The notes beneath the pieces are model-generated. The model did not search any database. It was not told the DNA's origin and saw nothing but the letters and a program-made list of their open reading frames with translations. The translations under genes and the position numbers were made by a program. Below, piece by piece: positions 1 to 8,788 of a stretch of DNA of 64,000 nt (the stretch's first letter is position 1; each line of letters starts with the position of its first letter). The DNA is taken from contig NZ_JAEMNU010000071.1 in assembly GCF_016461825.1 (NCBI RefSeq), positions 92,380 through 156,379 of the forward strand, in the 5' to 3' direction. The DNA is from Rugamonas violacea. Its GTDB lineage: Bacteria > Pseudomonadota > Gammaproteobacteria > Burkholderiales > Burkholderiaceae_D.

Positions 1-30
1 CGGCGCAACGACGGGTTTTAACAGCTCCGC

Positions 31-1401
31 TCAGGCGCGGTGGGCGGCATGCCACTGCCGCGCCAGGTCTTGGGCGCAGCCCAGCTGGGCCGGCGTCATG
101 CCGCGCGCGATCAGCTTGCGGTTGGTGCTGGCCGTCTCGTCGCCGGCCTCGGCCGCCAGCGAGATCCACATATACGACTGCAGGGCGTCGCGCGGCACGC
201 CGCGTCCGCTGCTGTACATGCCGCCCAGGTTGTACTGCGCCAAGGCGTGGCCCTGCTCGGCGGCGCGCCGATACCAGCGCACCGCCTGCGCGTCGTCCTG
301 CGCCACGCCTTGGCCGTTGGCGTACATCACGCCCAGATTGTTCTGCGCGCTGGCATCGCCCTGCTCGGCCGCCGTGCGATACCAGGACACGGCCCGCTGC
401 TCGTCCTTGGGCACGCCATGGCCGTTGGCGTAGATCACGCCGACATTGAACTGGGCATTGGGCGCGCCCTGCTCCGCCGCCAGCCGATACCATTCCAGCG
501 CCCGCAGCGGGTCGCGCGGCACGCCCCGGCCATGCGCGTACATGCCGCCCAGGTTGTATTGGGCCAACACATGGCCGACCTCGGCCGCGCGCTTGTACCA
601 ACTGATGGCGCGCGCGTCGTCCTTGTCGACGCCTTGGCCGTTGGCCAGCATGATGCCCAGATTGAACTGCGCGTCCGGATCGTCCTGCGCCGCCGCGCGC
701 GACAGCCAAGCGTAGGCGCGCAACTGGTCGGCCGCCACGCCGCGCCCCTCGGCGTAGGCGACGCCGACCTGGCGCTGGGCGGCGGCGTCGCCCAGCGCGG
801 CGGCCTGGCGGAACCAGCTCAGCGCCTGCGCATCGCATTGCGCCACGCCCTGGCCGCGCTTGTACATCAAACCAAGATTGAGCTGGGCGGCGGCGTCGCC
901 CAGCAGCGCCGCCTTGCGGAACCAGGCCAGCGCCAGCGGATAATTGCGCGGCGCGCCCAGGCCTTGGGCATAGGCCTCGCCCAGCAAGGTCTGCGCGCCC
1001 GCCACACCCTGGTCGGCGGCGCGGTGGAACCAACCCAGCGCCTGCTCGTCGCTGCGCGGCACGCCGCGCCCGCGACGGTACATCTGGCCGAGGTTTTGTT
1101 GCGCGGATGGATCGCCCTGTTCGGCGGCGCGGCGAAACCAAGCCGCCGCCTCGCCGTCGTCGCGCTCGGTGCCGCGCCCGTTGTAGTACATGGCGCCCAG
1201 GTGGTTCTGCGCGAAGGCCAGCCCCTGCAGCGCCCCCAAACGCATCCATAGAAAGGCGCTGACGTCGTCGCGTTCGACGCCCTGGCCCTTTTTCAGCAGT
1301 AGCGCGAGGTTGAATTGCGCGTAGGCGTTGCCGTGTTCCGCAGCCTCGCGGAACCACATGTAGCAGTCGTTTCTATCCTTGGCCGAACTTTGATTATTCA
1401 T
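31..1401 (-). CDS. Sel1-like repeat (SLR/TPR) protein
   Basis: A 456-residue protein built almost entirely of Sel1-like repeats. I count about eleven copies of a roughly 36-residue unit, each with an A-Q-x-N-L-G-x-M-Y core followed by G-x-G-V and a W-(Y/F)-x-x-A-A helix. Such solenoids act as protein-protein scaffolds; the partner cannot be told from sequence. No signal peptide or membrane segment follows the chosen start. I start at the ATG ending at 1401, which is preceded by AGGTGGAG, although that Shine-Dalgarno is rather close. An in-frame TTG at 1521 would add 40 residues but has no ribosome site. It lies downstream of the znu genes but is separated from them by a terminator, so it is probably an independent unit. 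The family call is sure, the function is not. Confidence 0.88.
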   Translation of the reverse strand: MNNQSSAKDRNDCYMWFREAAEHGNAYAQFNLALLLKKGQGVERDDVSAFLWMRLGALQGLAFAQNHLGAMYYNGRGTERDDGEAAAWFRRAAEQGDPSAQQNLGQMYRRGRGVPRSDEQALGWFHRAADQGVAGAQTLLGEAYAQGLGAPRNYPLALAWFRKAALLGDAAAQLNLGLMYKRGQGVAQCDAQALSWFRQAAALGDAAAQRQVGVAYAEGRGVAADQLRAYAWLSRAAAQDDPDAQFNLGIMLANGQGVDKDDARAISWYKRAAEVGHVLAQYNLGGMYAHGRGVPRDPLRALEWYRLAAEQGAPNAQFNVGVIYANGHGVPKDEQRAVSWYRTAAEQGDASAQNNLGVMYANGQGVAQDDAQAVRWYRRAAEQGHALAQYNLGGMYSSGRGVPRDALQSYMWISLAAEAGDETASTNRKLIARGMTPAQLGCAQDLARQWHAAHRA

Positions 1402-1582
1402 GCTCCACCTCCAGCCGGTCCAGCCGGCGAACGCCACCCCTGCGCGAATGCGCAAACCCAGCGCGACAATGTTGCCTAAATTATAAATGCCGGCTTGCAG
1501 GATAGGTTTGAGGCTGCTCAAGGAAAGTAATAAAATTGCATCAACTGGTGCCGAAAGGAATTATTAATTATGCGAACCACGT

Positions 1583-1616
1583 AAAAAAGGCTCTTCGCGG
1601 CGAACCGGGAAGAGCC
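1583..1616 (-). terminator. Rho-independent terminator after znuB
   Basis: Read on the minus strand, GGCTCTTC (1616-1609) pairs with GAAGAGCC (1596-1589) and is followed directly by six T residues (1588-1583). It lies 46 bases past the znuB stop codon, so it ends the zinc-importer transcript. Confidence 0.85.
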
Positions 1617-1661
1617 TGGCAAACGCGACAAGCCGAGTGGATCGTCGCGCGGGATAAGCGC

Positions 1662-2444
1662 TCAGGAATGCAAGGTGCGCAAGCCGCCCGGCGGCTTGGG
1701 TCCCAGCGCGTAGACCAGCACCGCCAGCGCGGTCAGACACCAAACGATCAGCGCGCCCGACGGCAGGTCGTACAAGGTCGACAGCACCAGGCCGGCCGCG
1801 TAGCCGCCCGCGCCGACCAGATAGGCCAGCGCCATGCGCTTCTTGCCGACATAGTGGCGCACCGCCAAGCCGGGCACGATCAGGCTGGTGAACACCAGAT
1901 ACACGCCGACCAGTTGCACCGAGGCGGTCACCGCCAGCGCGAAGATCAGGTAGAAGCCGAGCCGGCTCAGACTGTGCTGGAAGAAGAACAGCGCGGCACT
2001 GATCAGCACGGTGCCTATGGCCGGCAACAACAGTTGCTGGTAACGCACCCACAAAATCTGCCCGGCAAGCAAATCCTGCAAATGCTCGCCGCCGTGCGGA
2101 TTGTGCGCCACCAGCAACAGCCCGCCGGTGGCGGCGAGGATGAACATCACGCCGATCTGGGCCTCTTGCACCTCCGGCCAGCGCTTCTCGGTCCAGGTCA
2201 GCAGCAAGGCGCCCAGCACGGCGGCCGCCGCAGCGGCGCCCTGCACCGCCCAGCCTTGCGGATCGAGGTCGCCGACGCCGGCGATGATCACCCCCAGCGC
2301 GGCGATCTGGGCGATCGCCAGGTCGATGAAGACGATGCCGCGCTTGAGCACCTGGGCGCCCAGCGGGATGTGCGTCACCAGCACCAGCAGGCCGGCCAGC
2401 AGCGCCGGCAGGATGATCATCAGGTCCAGATCGGCCGGCATCAT
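1662..2444 (-). CDS. znuB: Zinc/manganese-type ABC transporter permease (ZnuB family)
   Basis: A 260-residue inner-membrane permease of the ABC-3 (ZnuB/MntB/TroC) family with about seven to eight hydrophobic segments and no soluble domain. The family moves Zn2+ or Mn2+ handed over by a cluster A-I binding protein. The start is the ATG whose last bases form the TGA stop of the upstream znuA-like gene (ATGA overlap; a second ATG follows at once), so the two are translationally coupled. The longer open frame reaching 2570 runs through the znuA coding region and is not used. No ATPase (ZnuC) gene is present on either side, so the energising subunit must come from elsewhere. Zinc as substrate is inferred from family and neighbours. 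Confidence 0.88.
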   Translation of the reverse strand: MMPADLDLMIILPALLAGLLVLVTHIPLGAQVLKRGIVFIDLAIAQIAALGVIIAGVGDLDPQGWAVQGAAAAAAVLGALLLTWTEKRWPEVQEAQIGVMFILAATGGLLLVAHNPHGGEHLQDLLAGQILWVRYQQLLLPAIGTVLISAALFFFQHSLSRLGFYLIFALAVTASVQLVGVYLVFTSLIVPGLAVRHYVGKKRMALAYLVGAGGYAAGLVLSTLYDLPSGALIVWCLTALAVLVYALGPKPPGGLRTLHS

Positions 2445-3355
2445 TTGGCGGCGTCCGTCAAACGTTGCACGGTCGAATCGAACAGGCCGAACAGGTCCTT
2501 GGCCTTGTCGTCGCCGCCGACCGAGAACGGCAGCACCAGCGCCGGGATCTTGGCGTGCTCGGCCAACCATTGCGAGGCGCGGCCGTCCTGATAAGCCGCG
2601 CGCAGCACCATTTTGGCCGGCTGGCGTTGCAACTGGGCCAGCAGCCCGGACAAGTGGGCCGCGCTCGGCTCCACGCCGGGCTTGGGTTCCAGCGTGCCGA
2701 CCTGGCGCAGGCCCAGCCAGCCCATCAGGTACTCCATGTTCTTATGGTGCTCGACCACGGCGACGCCCTTCAGCGGCGCCGCCTGCTTCTCCCACTTCAG
2801 CATGGCGGCGTCCCAGCGCGCCGCAAAATCCTTCTGCCGCGCCTGATAATAGGCGGCGTTGGCCGGGTCCAGCTCGGCCAGACGCTTGGCCAAGCCGACG
2901 CTCACCAGGGCGATATTGTGCGGATTCTGCTGGATGTGCGGATTGCCGGCGGCATGCACATCGCCCTCGCTGCGGTCGACCTTGCCCGGCACGTCCAGGC
3001 GCGGCACCAGCACGCCGGCCTCGAAGTTGCCCGGCTGGCCGGCGGCGATCTTGCCGTTGCCCGACTGCTGCAACAGCACCGGCAACCAGCCCACCTCCAG
3101 TTCCAGCCCGGTGCAGACCAGCAGGTTGGCGTTGCGCGTGCGCGCGATCAGGCTGGGCCGCGCCTCGATGCGGTGCGGGTCCTGCAGCGCGTTGGTGGCG
3201 CTGGAGACCTTGACCTTGTCGCCGCCCAACTCTTTGCTCAGCGCCTCCCACTCCGGTTCGCAGGCCAGGATGTTCAATTCGGCACGGGCCGGCAACGCCG
3301 CGCCGGCCGCCAGACAGGCCAGCGCGGCGGCCAGGGAGTATCGTTTCAAGTTCAT
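2441..3355 (-). CDS. znuA: Metal ABC transporter substrate-binding protein (ZnuA-like)
   Basis: A 304-residue periplasmic metal-binding protein of the cluster A-I family. It has a Sec signal peptide ending in A-R-A near residue 25, then two lobes. The usual metal ligands can be placed: His in D-P-H-R near residue 61, His in G-N-P-H-I near 139, His in V-E-H-H-K near 203 and an acidic C-terminal ligand region (G-G-D-D). It lacks the long His/Asp-rich loop seen in many ZnuA proteins, so it could bind Mn or another divalent ion instead. It lies 9 bases after the porin-like gene and overlaps the permease gene by 4 bases, indicating one operon for transport across both membranes. Confidence 0.87.
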   Translation of the reverse strand: MNLKRYSLAAALACLAAGAALPARAELNILACEPEWEALSKELGGDKVKVSSATNALQDPHRIEARPSLIARTRNANLLVCTGLELEVGWLPVLLQQSGNGKIAAGQPGNFEAGVLVPRLDVPGKVDRSEGDVHAAGNPHIQQNPHNIALVSVGLAKRLAELDPANAAYYQARQKDFAARWDAAMLKWEKQAAPLKGVAVVEHHKNMEYLMGWLGLRQVGTLEPKPGVEPSAAHLSGLLAQLQRQPAKMVLRAAYQDGRASQWLAEHAKIPALVLPFSVGGDDKAKDLFGLFDSTVQRLTDAAK

Positions 3356-3364
3356 GGCAACTCC

Positions 3365-4804
3365 TTAGAAAGCGTGGGCCGCGTGCGTGCCCAGGCTCAT
3401 GATGTACTGCAGGAAAATCTGATTGTCGCTCACGCCGGGACGCGACTTGTCGCGCGCCAACTGCAAGCGCAGCCGCGAAAACTCGGACGGGCTGTAGTCG
3501 AACATCAGGCTGCTGCGCGACGGCGTGTAGGCTTCCAGGATCGGCAGGCTGGCCAGGCCGACCGTGCCGTCGTCGACCAGTCCGATGCGTTGGCTGCCCG
3601 ACGCCAGGCGGTCATAGCGCAGGCCGGCGCGCCAGTTCGGCTTGAACTGGTAGACGCTCTGCAGATACCAGCCCGACTGGGTGCTGGCGTAGCTGCCGCT
3701 GGCCGCGTTCTCGCCGCCGCTGTCGAGCGCCAGCACGCCGCTCTCGTGGCGCCGGAAGTATTCGCCCTGCAACTTGAAATTGGTCTGCGTCGGGTTGCCG
3801 TTCGGCGCCCACTTGAAGATGCCGTCGGCCACCCAGGTGCGCGATTTTCCGCTGAAAGCATGGTTCAGGCCGCCATCCTCGAAGGCCCGCTCGTTGGCGC
3901 CGGTGCGCAGGTGCGACAGGCCGACGCGGTAGCTGGCCGAGTCGCCGATGTCGTCGCCCAGGTGGGCGAAAACGGTGGTGGCGCCGTTGCCGTTCTTGTT
4001 GCGCGCCGTGCCGGGGAAGGCCGAGCCGTTGCCCAGTTCGACACCGACTTCGAGGAACTGGTCGAGCGGCGCCAGCCACTTGGCCTGCACGCCGTCCGGC
4101 TTGTACTGGCCGCCGAGGAAGGCCTGGTAGGCCAACGGCGCGTCGACGAAGTCCCAGGTGTGGGCGTGCTGGCTATTCATATAGCCGAGCGAGGACAGGA
4201 AGCGGCCGGCCTTCAGATTCAGACCATTGGACAGCGCGCGGGTCTGCACGAAAGCCTCCTCCACCCCCACCGTGTTGTCGGCGCCCAGCGCGAAGGTCAG
4301 CTGGCCGGCGAACTGCGGATCGATATTCGCCGCCATGGTCAACTCGGACTCGCCCAGGCTGAAACCGCGCGAACCGGGACCGCCCTCGCCGCCGCTCGGC
4401 ACGAAGCCTTGCAGGCGATACTGGCCCGGGTCCTGCGACAGGTTCTGCATGGTGCCGCCGAGAATCATCGAGATGTTCGGGTTAAACAGATTCGACGCCG
4501 GCGCGGCGGCGGCAACGGCCGGTGCAGGCGCCGCCGTGGCGACCGGTTCCCTTGCGACGCCGGACGCCACCGGCGCGGCGGCCACGCTAGCGGCCAGCGC
4601 CTTGCTCTGCGCCTGCGCCTCGGTGGTGGCGACTTGCGCCTTCTCCAGGCGTTGCTCCAGCGCTTGCAGACGCGCCTCGTAGGAATCCTTCATCTGACGG
4701 ATCTGCGCGCGGATCTCCTTGAGTTCCTTGCTATCGGCGGCCGAGGCCATGGGTGCGGCGAAAGCGGCGGCCACAGCGGCCGCCAGCAGGCTGTGTTTCA
4801 ACAT
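3365..4804 (-). CDS. Outer-membrane porin-like protein of the zinc importer operon
   Basis: A 479-residue exported protein: signal peptide ending A-S-A near residue 22, then a coiled coil of about 45 residues (K-E-L-K-E-I-R ... L-E-Q-R-L-E-K), an Ala/Pro-rich linker, and a C-terminal region of about 350 residues with alternating aromatic/polar beta strands. It ends in F, as beta-barrel proteins often do. This is the layout of trimeric porins with a periplasmic coiled coil. The start ATG at 4804 replaces a longer frame with no coding character. Its position directly upstream of znuA suggests it lets metal or a metal chelate through the outer membrane; that role is inference. It is not TonB-dependent, since no plug domain is visible. 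Confidence 0.75.
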   Translation of the reverse strand: MLKHSLLAAAVAAAFAAPMASAADSKELKEIRAQIRQMKDSYEARLQALEQRLEKAQVATTEAQAQSKALAASVAAAPVASGVAREPVATAAPAPAVAAAAPASNLFNPNISMILGGTMQNLSQDPGQYRLQGFVPSGGEGGPGSRGFSLGESELTMAANIDPQFAGQLTFALGADNTVGVEEAFVQTRALSNGLNLKAGRFLSSLGYMNSQHAHTWDFVDAPLAYQAFLGGQYKPDGVQAKWLAPLDQFLEVGVELGNGSAFPGTARNKNGNGATTVFAHLGDDIGDSASYRVGLSHLRTGANERAFEDGGLNHAFSGKSRTWVADGIFKWAPNGNPTQTNFKLQGEYFRRHESGVLALDSGGENAASGSYASTQSGWYLQSVYQFKPNWRAGLRYDRLASGSQRIGLVDDGTVGLASLPILEAYTPSRSSLMFDYSPSEFSRLRLQLARDKSRPGVSDNQIFLQYIMSLGTHAAHAF

Positions 4805-4883
4805 GTTATTTGTCCTGTACGAATGAATGCGGCGCGGCGCGGCCAAAGCGGCAGCGCTACGTTGTATCAAAAAAACGATGCAA

Positions 4884-5231
4884 TCAGGACAGGACGGGCG
4901 GCGCGCGCGACTGGAACACGCACACGGTGCGCTGGCACAGCGACAGCGCGGGCGTGGAGACGACGGCCGTGGCGTCAACGCGCGCGGCCGGGAAGGAATG
5001 GAAAGGGGTATCGAGGGCGGAAGCGATCTGGGCGAAGGCCAGACACTGGTTGCAGCTATGGTCCAGCGCCAGCGACTTGGAGGCGCTCTCGGAGCGTTCC
5101 AGCACCTGCGCCTGCTCGCCGCCAGCACGCGCGCCGGCCCAATGCGTCAGGCCGTGCGAAATCCCCATCTGCTGCGAAACCAGCAGCAGAAGCGACAGCA
5201 AGGCATAGACGAAGGTGCGACGAACGTTCAC
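4884..5231 (-). CDS. Small exported Cys/His protein (DUF2946-like)
   Basis: A 115-residue protein with an N-terminal hydrophobic segment (signal peptide or anchor) and a central H-S-C-x-x-C motif near residues 58-62. The start is a GTG with no clear Shine-Dalgarno. It is the first gene of the zinc-importer unit, 79 bases before the porin gene. The pattern of a short exported protein with one H-x-C-x-x-C motif next to a metal receptor recurs at 36926-37339 beside the copper receptor. A periplasmic metal-handling or sensing role is therefore likely but unproved. Family assignment is tentative because only the motif and size support it. Confidence 0.6.
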   Translation of the reverse strand: MNVRRTFVYALLSLLLLVSQQMGISHGLTHWAGARAGGEQAQVLERSESASKSLALDHSCNQCLAFAQIASALDTPFHSFPAARVDATAVVSTPALSLCQRTVCVFQSRAPPVLS

Positions 5232-5338
5232 AAAATATTAATTAAAGGGTCACGATGGCGGATATTGTAATGCGATCCGGTCCGACTCGGCGAAATTTTC
5301 GTATCAAGTCATCGCGCCCGGCGTCGCCCGGGCGAGGC

Positions 5339-5968
5339 TCAAACCGGCGGCGCCTGCTTCTGCAGGAACTGGTGCACCTTGGCGGCGGCCAGCTTGTTGA
5401 CCGATTGCAGCAACGCCGGATCGACCTCGGTGATGCCGTAGGTGCGGCCGATGTGGTGGCCGATATGGATCAGCACCTCGGCGGCCACCTCGGCGTCGGA
5501 CTCGGCCCTGTGCGCCGCGCTTTTGAAGGCGATGCCCAGCTGGCCGGACAGATTGCCCAGCTTGTAGCTGGACAGTTGCGGGAACACCCGGCGCGCCAGC
5601 TTGAGCGAACAGACCAGTCCCTGGTGCGCCGGCCGCAGGCCCAGCCGGGCCGCCTCGGCGCGCAGGAATTTCTCATCGAAGCTGGCATTGTGGGCCGACA
5701 GGGCGTCGTCGCCGATGAAGTCGAGCAGCGCCGGCATCACCTGCGCCACCGCCGGCGCGCCGTCGACCATCGCCTGGGTGATGCCGGTCAGGCCGGTGAT
5801 GAAGGAGGGAATCCGCACATTGCAGTTGATCAGCGAGACATACCGGTCGACCACGCGGCCGCCGACGATGCGCAAGGCGGCCACCTCGGTGATGCGGTCG
5901 CCCATGTCGGGCGACAGGCCGGTGGTTTCAAAGTCGATCATGACGATCGGTTTGTCGAACACATTCAT
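5339..5968 (-). CDS. DEDDh 3'-5' exonuclease (DnaQ/epsilon-like)
   Basis: A 209-residue stand-alone exonuclease domain of the RNase T/DnaQ superfamily. All catalytic elements are visible: D and E in I-D-F-E-T-T-G (residues 12 and 14), D in H-N-A-S-F-D near 98, and H and D in H-R-A-E-S-D-A near 152-157, which is the DEDDh order. It is shorter than DNA polymerase III epsilon and lacks the C-terminal segment that binds the alpha subunit. It therefore probably works in repair or nucleotide/RNA trimming rather than in the replicase. It lies 127 bases downstream of the Hsp70-like gene on the same strand. Confidence 0.88.
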   Translation of the reverse strand: MNVFDKPIVMIDFETTGLSPDMGDRITEVAALRIVGGRVVDRYVSLINCNVRIPSFITGLTGITQAMVDGAPAVAQVMPALLDFIGDDALSAHNASFDEKFLRAEAARLGLRPAHQGLVCSLKLARRVFPQLSSYKLGNLSGQLGIAFKSAAHRAESDAEVAAEVLIHIGHHIGRTYGITEVDPALLQSVNKLAAAKVHQFLQKQAPPV

Positions 5969-6041
5969 TGCGCGTTTCCTTGCGGTGGAGCCAGGGTGGG
6001 AAAGAGCGCGATTGTACCGCAGCGGGCAGGCCGGGCCAAAC

Positions 6042-6080
6042 AGCTCGGCCGAAGAGCTCGGCCGGACAGCTCGGCCAAGC
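6042..6080. repeat. Three tandem 13-bp units
   Basis: AGCTCGGCC plus four variable bases is repeated three times head to tail between the exonuclease start (5968) and the Hsp70-like stop codon (6096). It is a short GC-rich array with no sign of function. Confidence 0.7.
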
Positions 6081-6095
6081 CGCCGGCCCGGGACC

Positions 6096-7346
6096 TCAGC
6101 CGAACTTGCGCACGGCGTCGATCGCCAGGCCGGCGCCGATGCTGCCGAACAAATCGCCCTCGACCTTGCGCGCGCCCGGCACCAGCGCGGCGATCTTCTC
6201 GCGCAGCGAGCGCACGCCGCTCGAACCGCCGGTGAAGAACACGGTGTCGACCTGCGCCGGCTTGACGCCGGCGTCGCGCAGCAGGTTCAGCACGGTGCTC
6301 TCGACCGAGCCGACCAGGTGGACGATGGCCTCGTCGAAGCCCTCGCGGCGCAGCTCCAGCGTCGCCGCCGGACGCAGCCGGTCCAGCTCCAGTTGCACCA
6401 CCGGATCGGCCGACAGGGCGATCTTGCCCTCCTCCACCTTCATCGCCAGCCAGTGGCCGGCCCGTTCGTCGATCAGCTTTTGCAGCCGGCTCATCTTCTC
6501 CGGCTCGGCAGCGTCGCGGCTGATGTCGGCCAGCTGGGTCCACATCTTCTTGGTGTAGGCCAGGTTGATGGTGTGCCAGGTGGCCAGGTTGAAGTAGTAG
6601 CTCGACGGCACTTCGCTGTTGTTGCGCAGGCGGCTGCCGTAGCCCAGCAGCGGCATCACCGCCGACAGGCTCAGGTACTTGTCGAAGTCGGTGCCGCCGA
6701 TGTGCACGCCGCCGTTGGCCAGGATGTCGTCGCGCCGCTCGGCCTTGCCGGCCCGCTCGGGCGACAGGCGCACCAGCGAGAAGTCCGAGGTGCCGCCGCC
6801 GATGTCGGCGATCAGCACCAGCTCCTCGCGCGCGATCTGCGACTCGTAGTCGAAGGCGGCGGCGATCGGCTCGAACTGGAAGGCGATGTCCTTGAAGCCG
6901 ACCGAGCGGGCCACCTCGGCCAGCGTGTCCTCGGCCAACTGGTCGTTGGCCTTGCTGTCGTCGATGAAGAACACCGGCCGGCCGAACACGGCCGAGGTGA
7001 ATTCGCGGCCGGCCGACTGCTCGGCGCGGCGCTTGATCTCGCCGATGAACTGGGCCAGCAACATGCGGAACGGCAAGGCGCGGCCGCCCACCTCCGTCTG
7101 ACCGTCGATCAGGCTGGTTCCCAACAAACTTTTGAGCGAGCGCATCAGGCGCCCCTCGTAGCCGGCCAAGTACTCGGCCAGCGCGGCACGTCCGAAGCTG
7201 ACCGCTTCGTCCTCGGCGTTGAAGAATACGACCGACGGCAAGGTCGTCTTGCCGTCCTCGAGACCCAGCATCACCGGGTGCCCGGGCCGTACCCAGCCCA
7301 CTGTGGAATTTGACGTGCCGAAATCGACGCCGCAAGCAATGGCCAT
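6096..7346 (-). CDS. Hsp70-family chaperone-like ATPase (YegD type)
   Basis: A 416-residue actin/Hsp70-fold protein consisting of the nucleotide-binding domain only. It has phosphate 1 loop D-F-G-T-S-N near residue 8, phosphate 2 loop I-A-D-I-G-G-G-T-S-D near 190, and an adenosine-loop-like F-T-G-G-S-S-G near 375. DnaK is about 640 residues; this protein lacks the substrate-binding beta sandwich and lid, as in E. coli YegD. GAAGGG lies five bases before the ATG at 7346. The substrate is unknown; the family is usually described as an uncharacterised cytosolic chaperone. It transcribes away from the LacI-type regulator at 7630. Confidence 0.88.
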   Translation of the reverse strand: MAIACGVDFGTSNSTVGWVRPGHPVMLGLEDGKTTLPSVVFFNAEDEAVSFGRAALAEYLAGYEGRLMRSLKSLLGTSLIDGQTEVGGRALPFRMLLAQFIGEIKRRAEQSAGREFTSAVFGRPVFFIDDSKANDQLAEDTLAEVARSVGFKDIAFQFEPIAAAFDYESQIAREELVLIADIGGGTSDFSLVRLSPERAGKAERRDDILANGGVHIGGTDFDKYLSLSAVMPLLGYGSRLRNNSEVPSSYYFNLATWHTINLAYTKKMWTQLADISRDAAEPEKMSRLQKLIDERAGHWLAMKVEEGKIALSADPVVQLELDRLRPAATLELRREGFDEAIVHLVGSVESTVLNLLRDAGVKPAQVDTVFFTGGSSGVRSLREKIAALVPGARKVEGDLFGSIGAGLAIDAVRKFG

Positions 7347-7629
7347 GTCGACCCTTCACGTGATAAAGGGGCGGGATTGTATCAGAAAAATGTCCACACC
7401 GACAGGCCCCGGCGCCACCTTCGCACACGGCGGCCGAACTTTCCACGGCCATTCGGGCCGGATAAGGCAGTTCGCGCCTTTCTTGTGCGCTCCGGAAACT
7501 TATTTCATGCAAGCATCATCCGGGGTATTGCCATAAAGTAATATGTTCGGCTATGCTCAAAGCCATAGCAGAGCCAACGGCGGCGCGCACCGCGCCGCAC
7601 GGCGGCCGCCCGTCCGCGCACATGAGACA

Positions 7630-8727
7630 ATGAAAAAAGCCAAGCCGTCCCCCAGCTCGCCGCCGTGCGGGCACCCCGCCGCCCACGAGGCGCGCCGCGT
7701 CACCTCCTACGACGTGGCGCTGGCGGCCGGCGTGTCGCAGTCCGCCGTGTCGCGCTGCTTCAAGCCCGGCGCCAGCGTGTCCAAGGAGACCTACGCCCGC
7801 GTCATGGCCGCCGCCGCCCAGCTCGACTACATCCCCAACGCCGCCGCGCGCAGCCTCATCACGCGGCGCAGCAACATGGTGGCCGTGGTCATCAGCAACC
7901 TGACCAATCTGTACTACCCGGAGGCGCTGTCCGAGCTGAGCCAGCAACTGGTGCGCCACGGCAAGCGCGTGCTGCTGTTCAACCTGGCGCGCGAGGCCGA
8001 CGTCGGCCCCGCCCTGTCCGACATCTGGCAATACCAGGTCGACGGCGTGATCGCCTCGGCCGGCCTGAGCGACGAGCACATCGCCGAATTCGAGCGGCGC
8101 CACGTGCCGCTGGTGATGTTCAACCGCGCCGCGCCCGACCAGCGCGTCAACAGCGTGCTGTGCGACCAGCGCGACGCCAGCCGCATGCTGGTGTCGCGCC
8201 TGGCCGCCGCCGGCCACCGCCAGTTCGCCATCATCGACGGCCCGGCCGACTCCAGCGTCTCGGCCGAGCGGCGCCGGGCCGCCTGCGAGCGGTTGGCCGA
8301 GCTGGGCCTGCCGCCGCCGGTGGTGGTGCCCGGCCGCTACGACTACAGCAGCGGCGCCGACGGCCTGCGCGCCGTCATCGCCGAACTGGGCCGGGTGCCC
8401 GACGCCGTCATCTGCGGCAACGACGTGATGGCCATCGGCTGCCTCGACTGCGCCCGCCACGAGCTCGGCATCGACGTGCCGGGCCGCCTGTCGGTGGCCG
8501 GCTTCGACGCGGTCGAGCCGTCCAACTGGCTCAGCTACAACCTGACCACGCTGCGCCAGCCGATGCAGAAGATGGCCGCCGCCGCCGCCGACCTGCTGGT
8601 CAACCTGATCGACAGCCACGACACGGCGGCCGAGCGGCGCGTCTTCAGCGCCCAGTTCATCGCCGGCGCCACCGCCCGGCTCGGCGCGCCGAGCCTGCTG
8701 CCGAAGGCGCAACCGCTGGCCGCCTGA
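7630..8727 (+). CDS. LacI-family transcriptional regulator
   Basis: A 365-residue repressor: N-terminal helix-turn-helix (V-T-S-Y-D-V-A-L-A-A-G-V-S-Q-S-A-V-S-R, about residues 24-42), the LacI hinge helix (A-A-R-S-L-I-T-R-R-S), then a periplasmic-binding-protein-like effector domain. The start ATG at 7630 leaves a short Lys/Pro/Ser-rich leader before the HTH; the frame is open back to 7543 but that extension looks non-coding. The effector is probably a sugar or related small molecule, but no transport or catabolic gene is adjacent. A LacI-type palindrome occurs at 17693-17704, 9 kb away, which could be a target; this is speculative. Confidence 0.87.
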   Translation: MKKAKPSPSSPPCGHPAAHEARRVTSYDVALAAGVSQSAVSRCFKPGASVSKETYARVMAAAAQLDYIPNAAARSLITRRSNMVAVVISNLTNLYYPEALSELSQQLVRHGKRVLLFNLAREADVGPALSDIWQYQVDGVIASAGLSDEHIAEFERRHVPLVMFNRAAPDQRVNSVLCDQRDASRMLVSRLAAAGHRQFAIIDGPADSSVSAERRRAACERLAELGLPPPVVVPGRYDYSSGADGLRAVIAELGRVPDAVICGNDVMAIGCLDCARHELGIDVPGRLSVAGFDAVEPSNWLSYNLTTLRQPMQKMAAAAADLLVNLIDSHDTAAERRVFSAQFIAGATARLGAPSLLPKAQPLAA

Positions 8728-8788
8728 GTCGGCGGCGCACCCCGCGGCGCAACCCCGCCGCCGCACCCCGGCCGGTATAATGGGCGCG

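Noticed and set aside
40..1251. A 403-residue open frame opposite the Sel1-repeat gene
   Set aside because: It is an antisense shadow of a GC-rich repeat gene: Arg/His/Ala/Val-rich with no domain and no ribosome site.
5232..5338. A Zur box upstream of the zinc operon
   Set aside because: I looked for a TGTTATAnTATAACA-like palindrome and found only weak AT-rich sequence, so I do not claim one.
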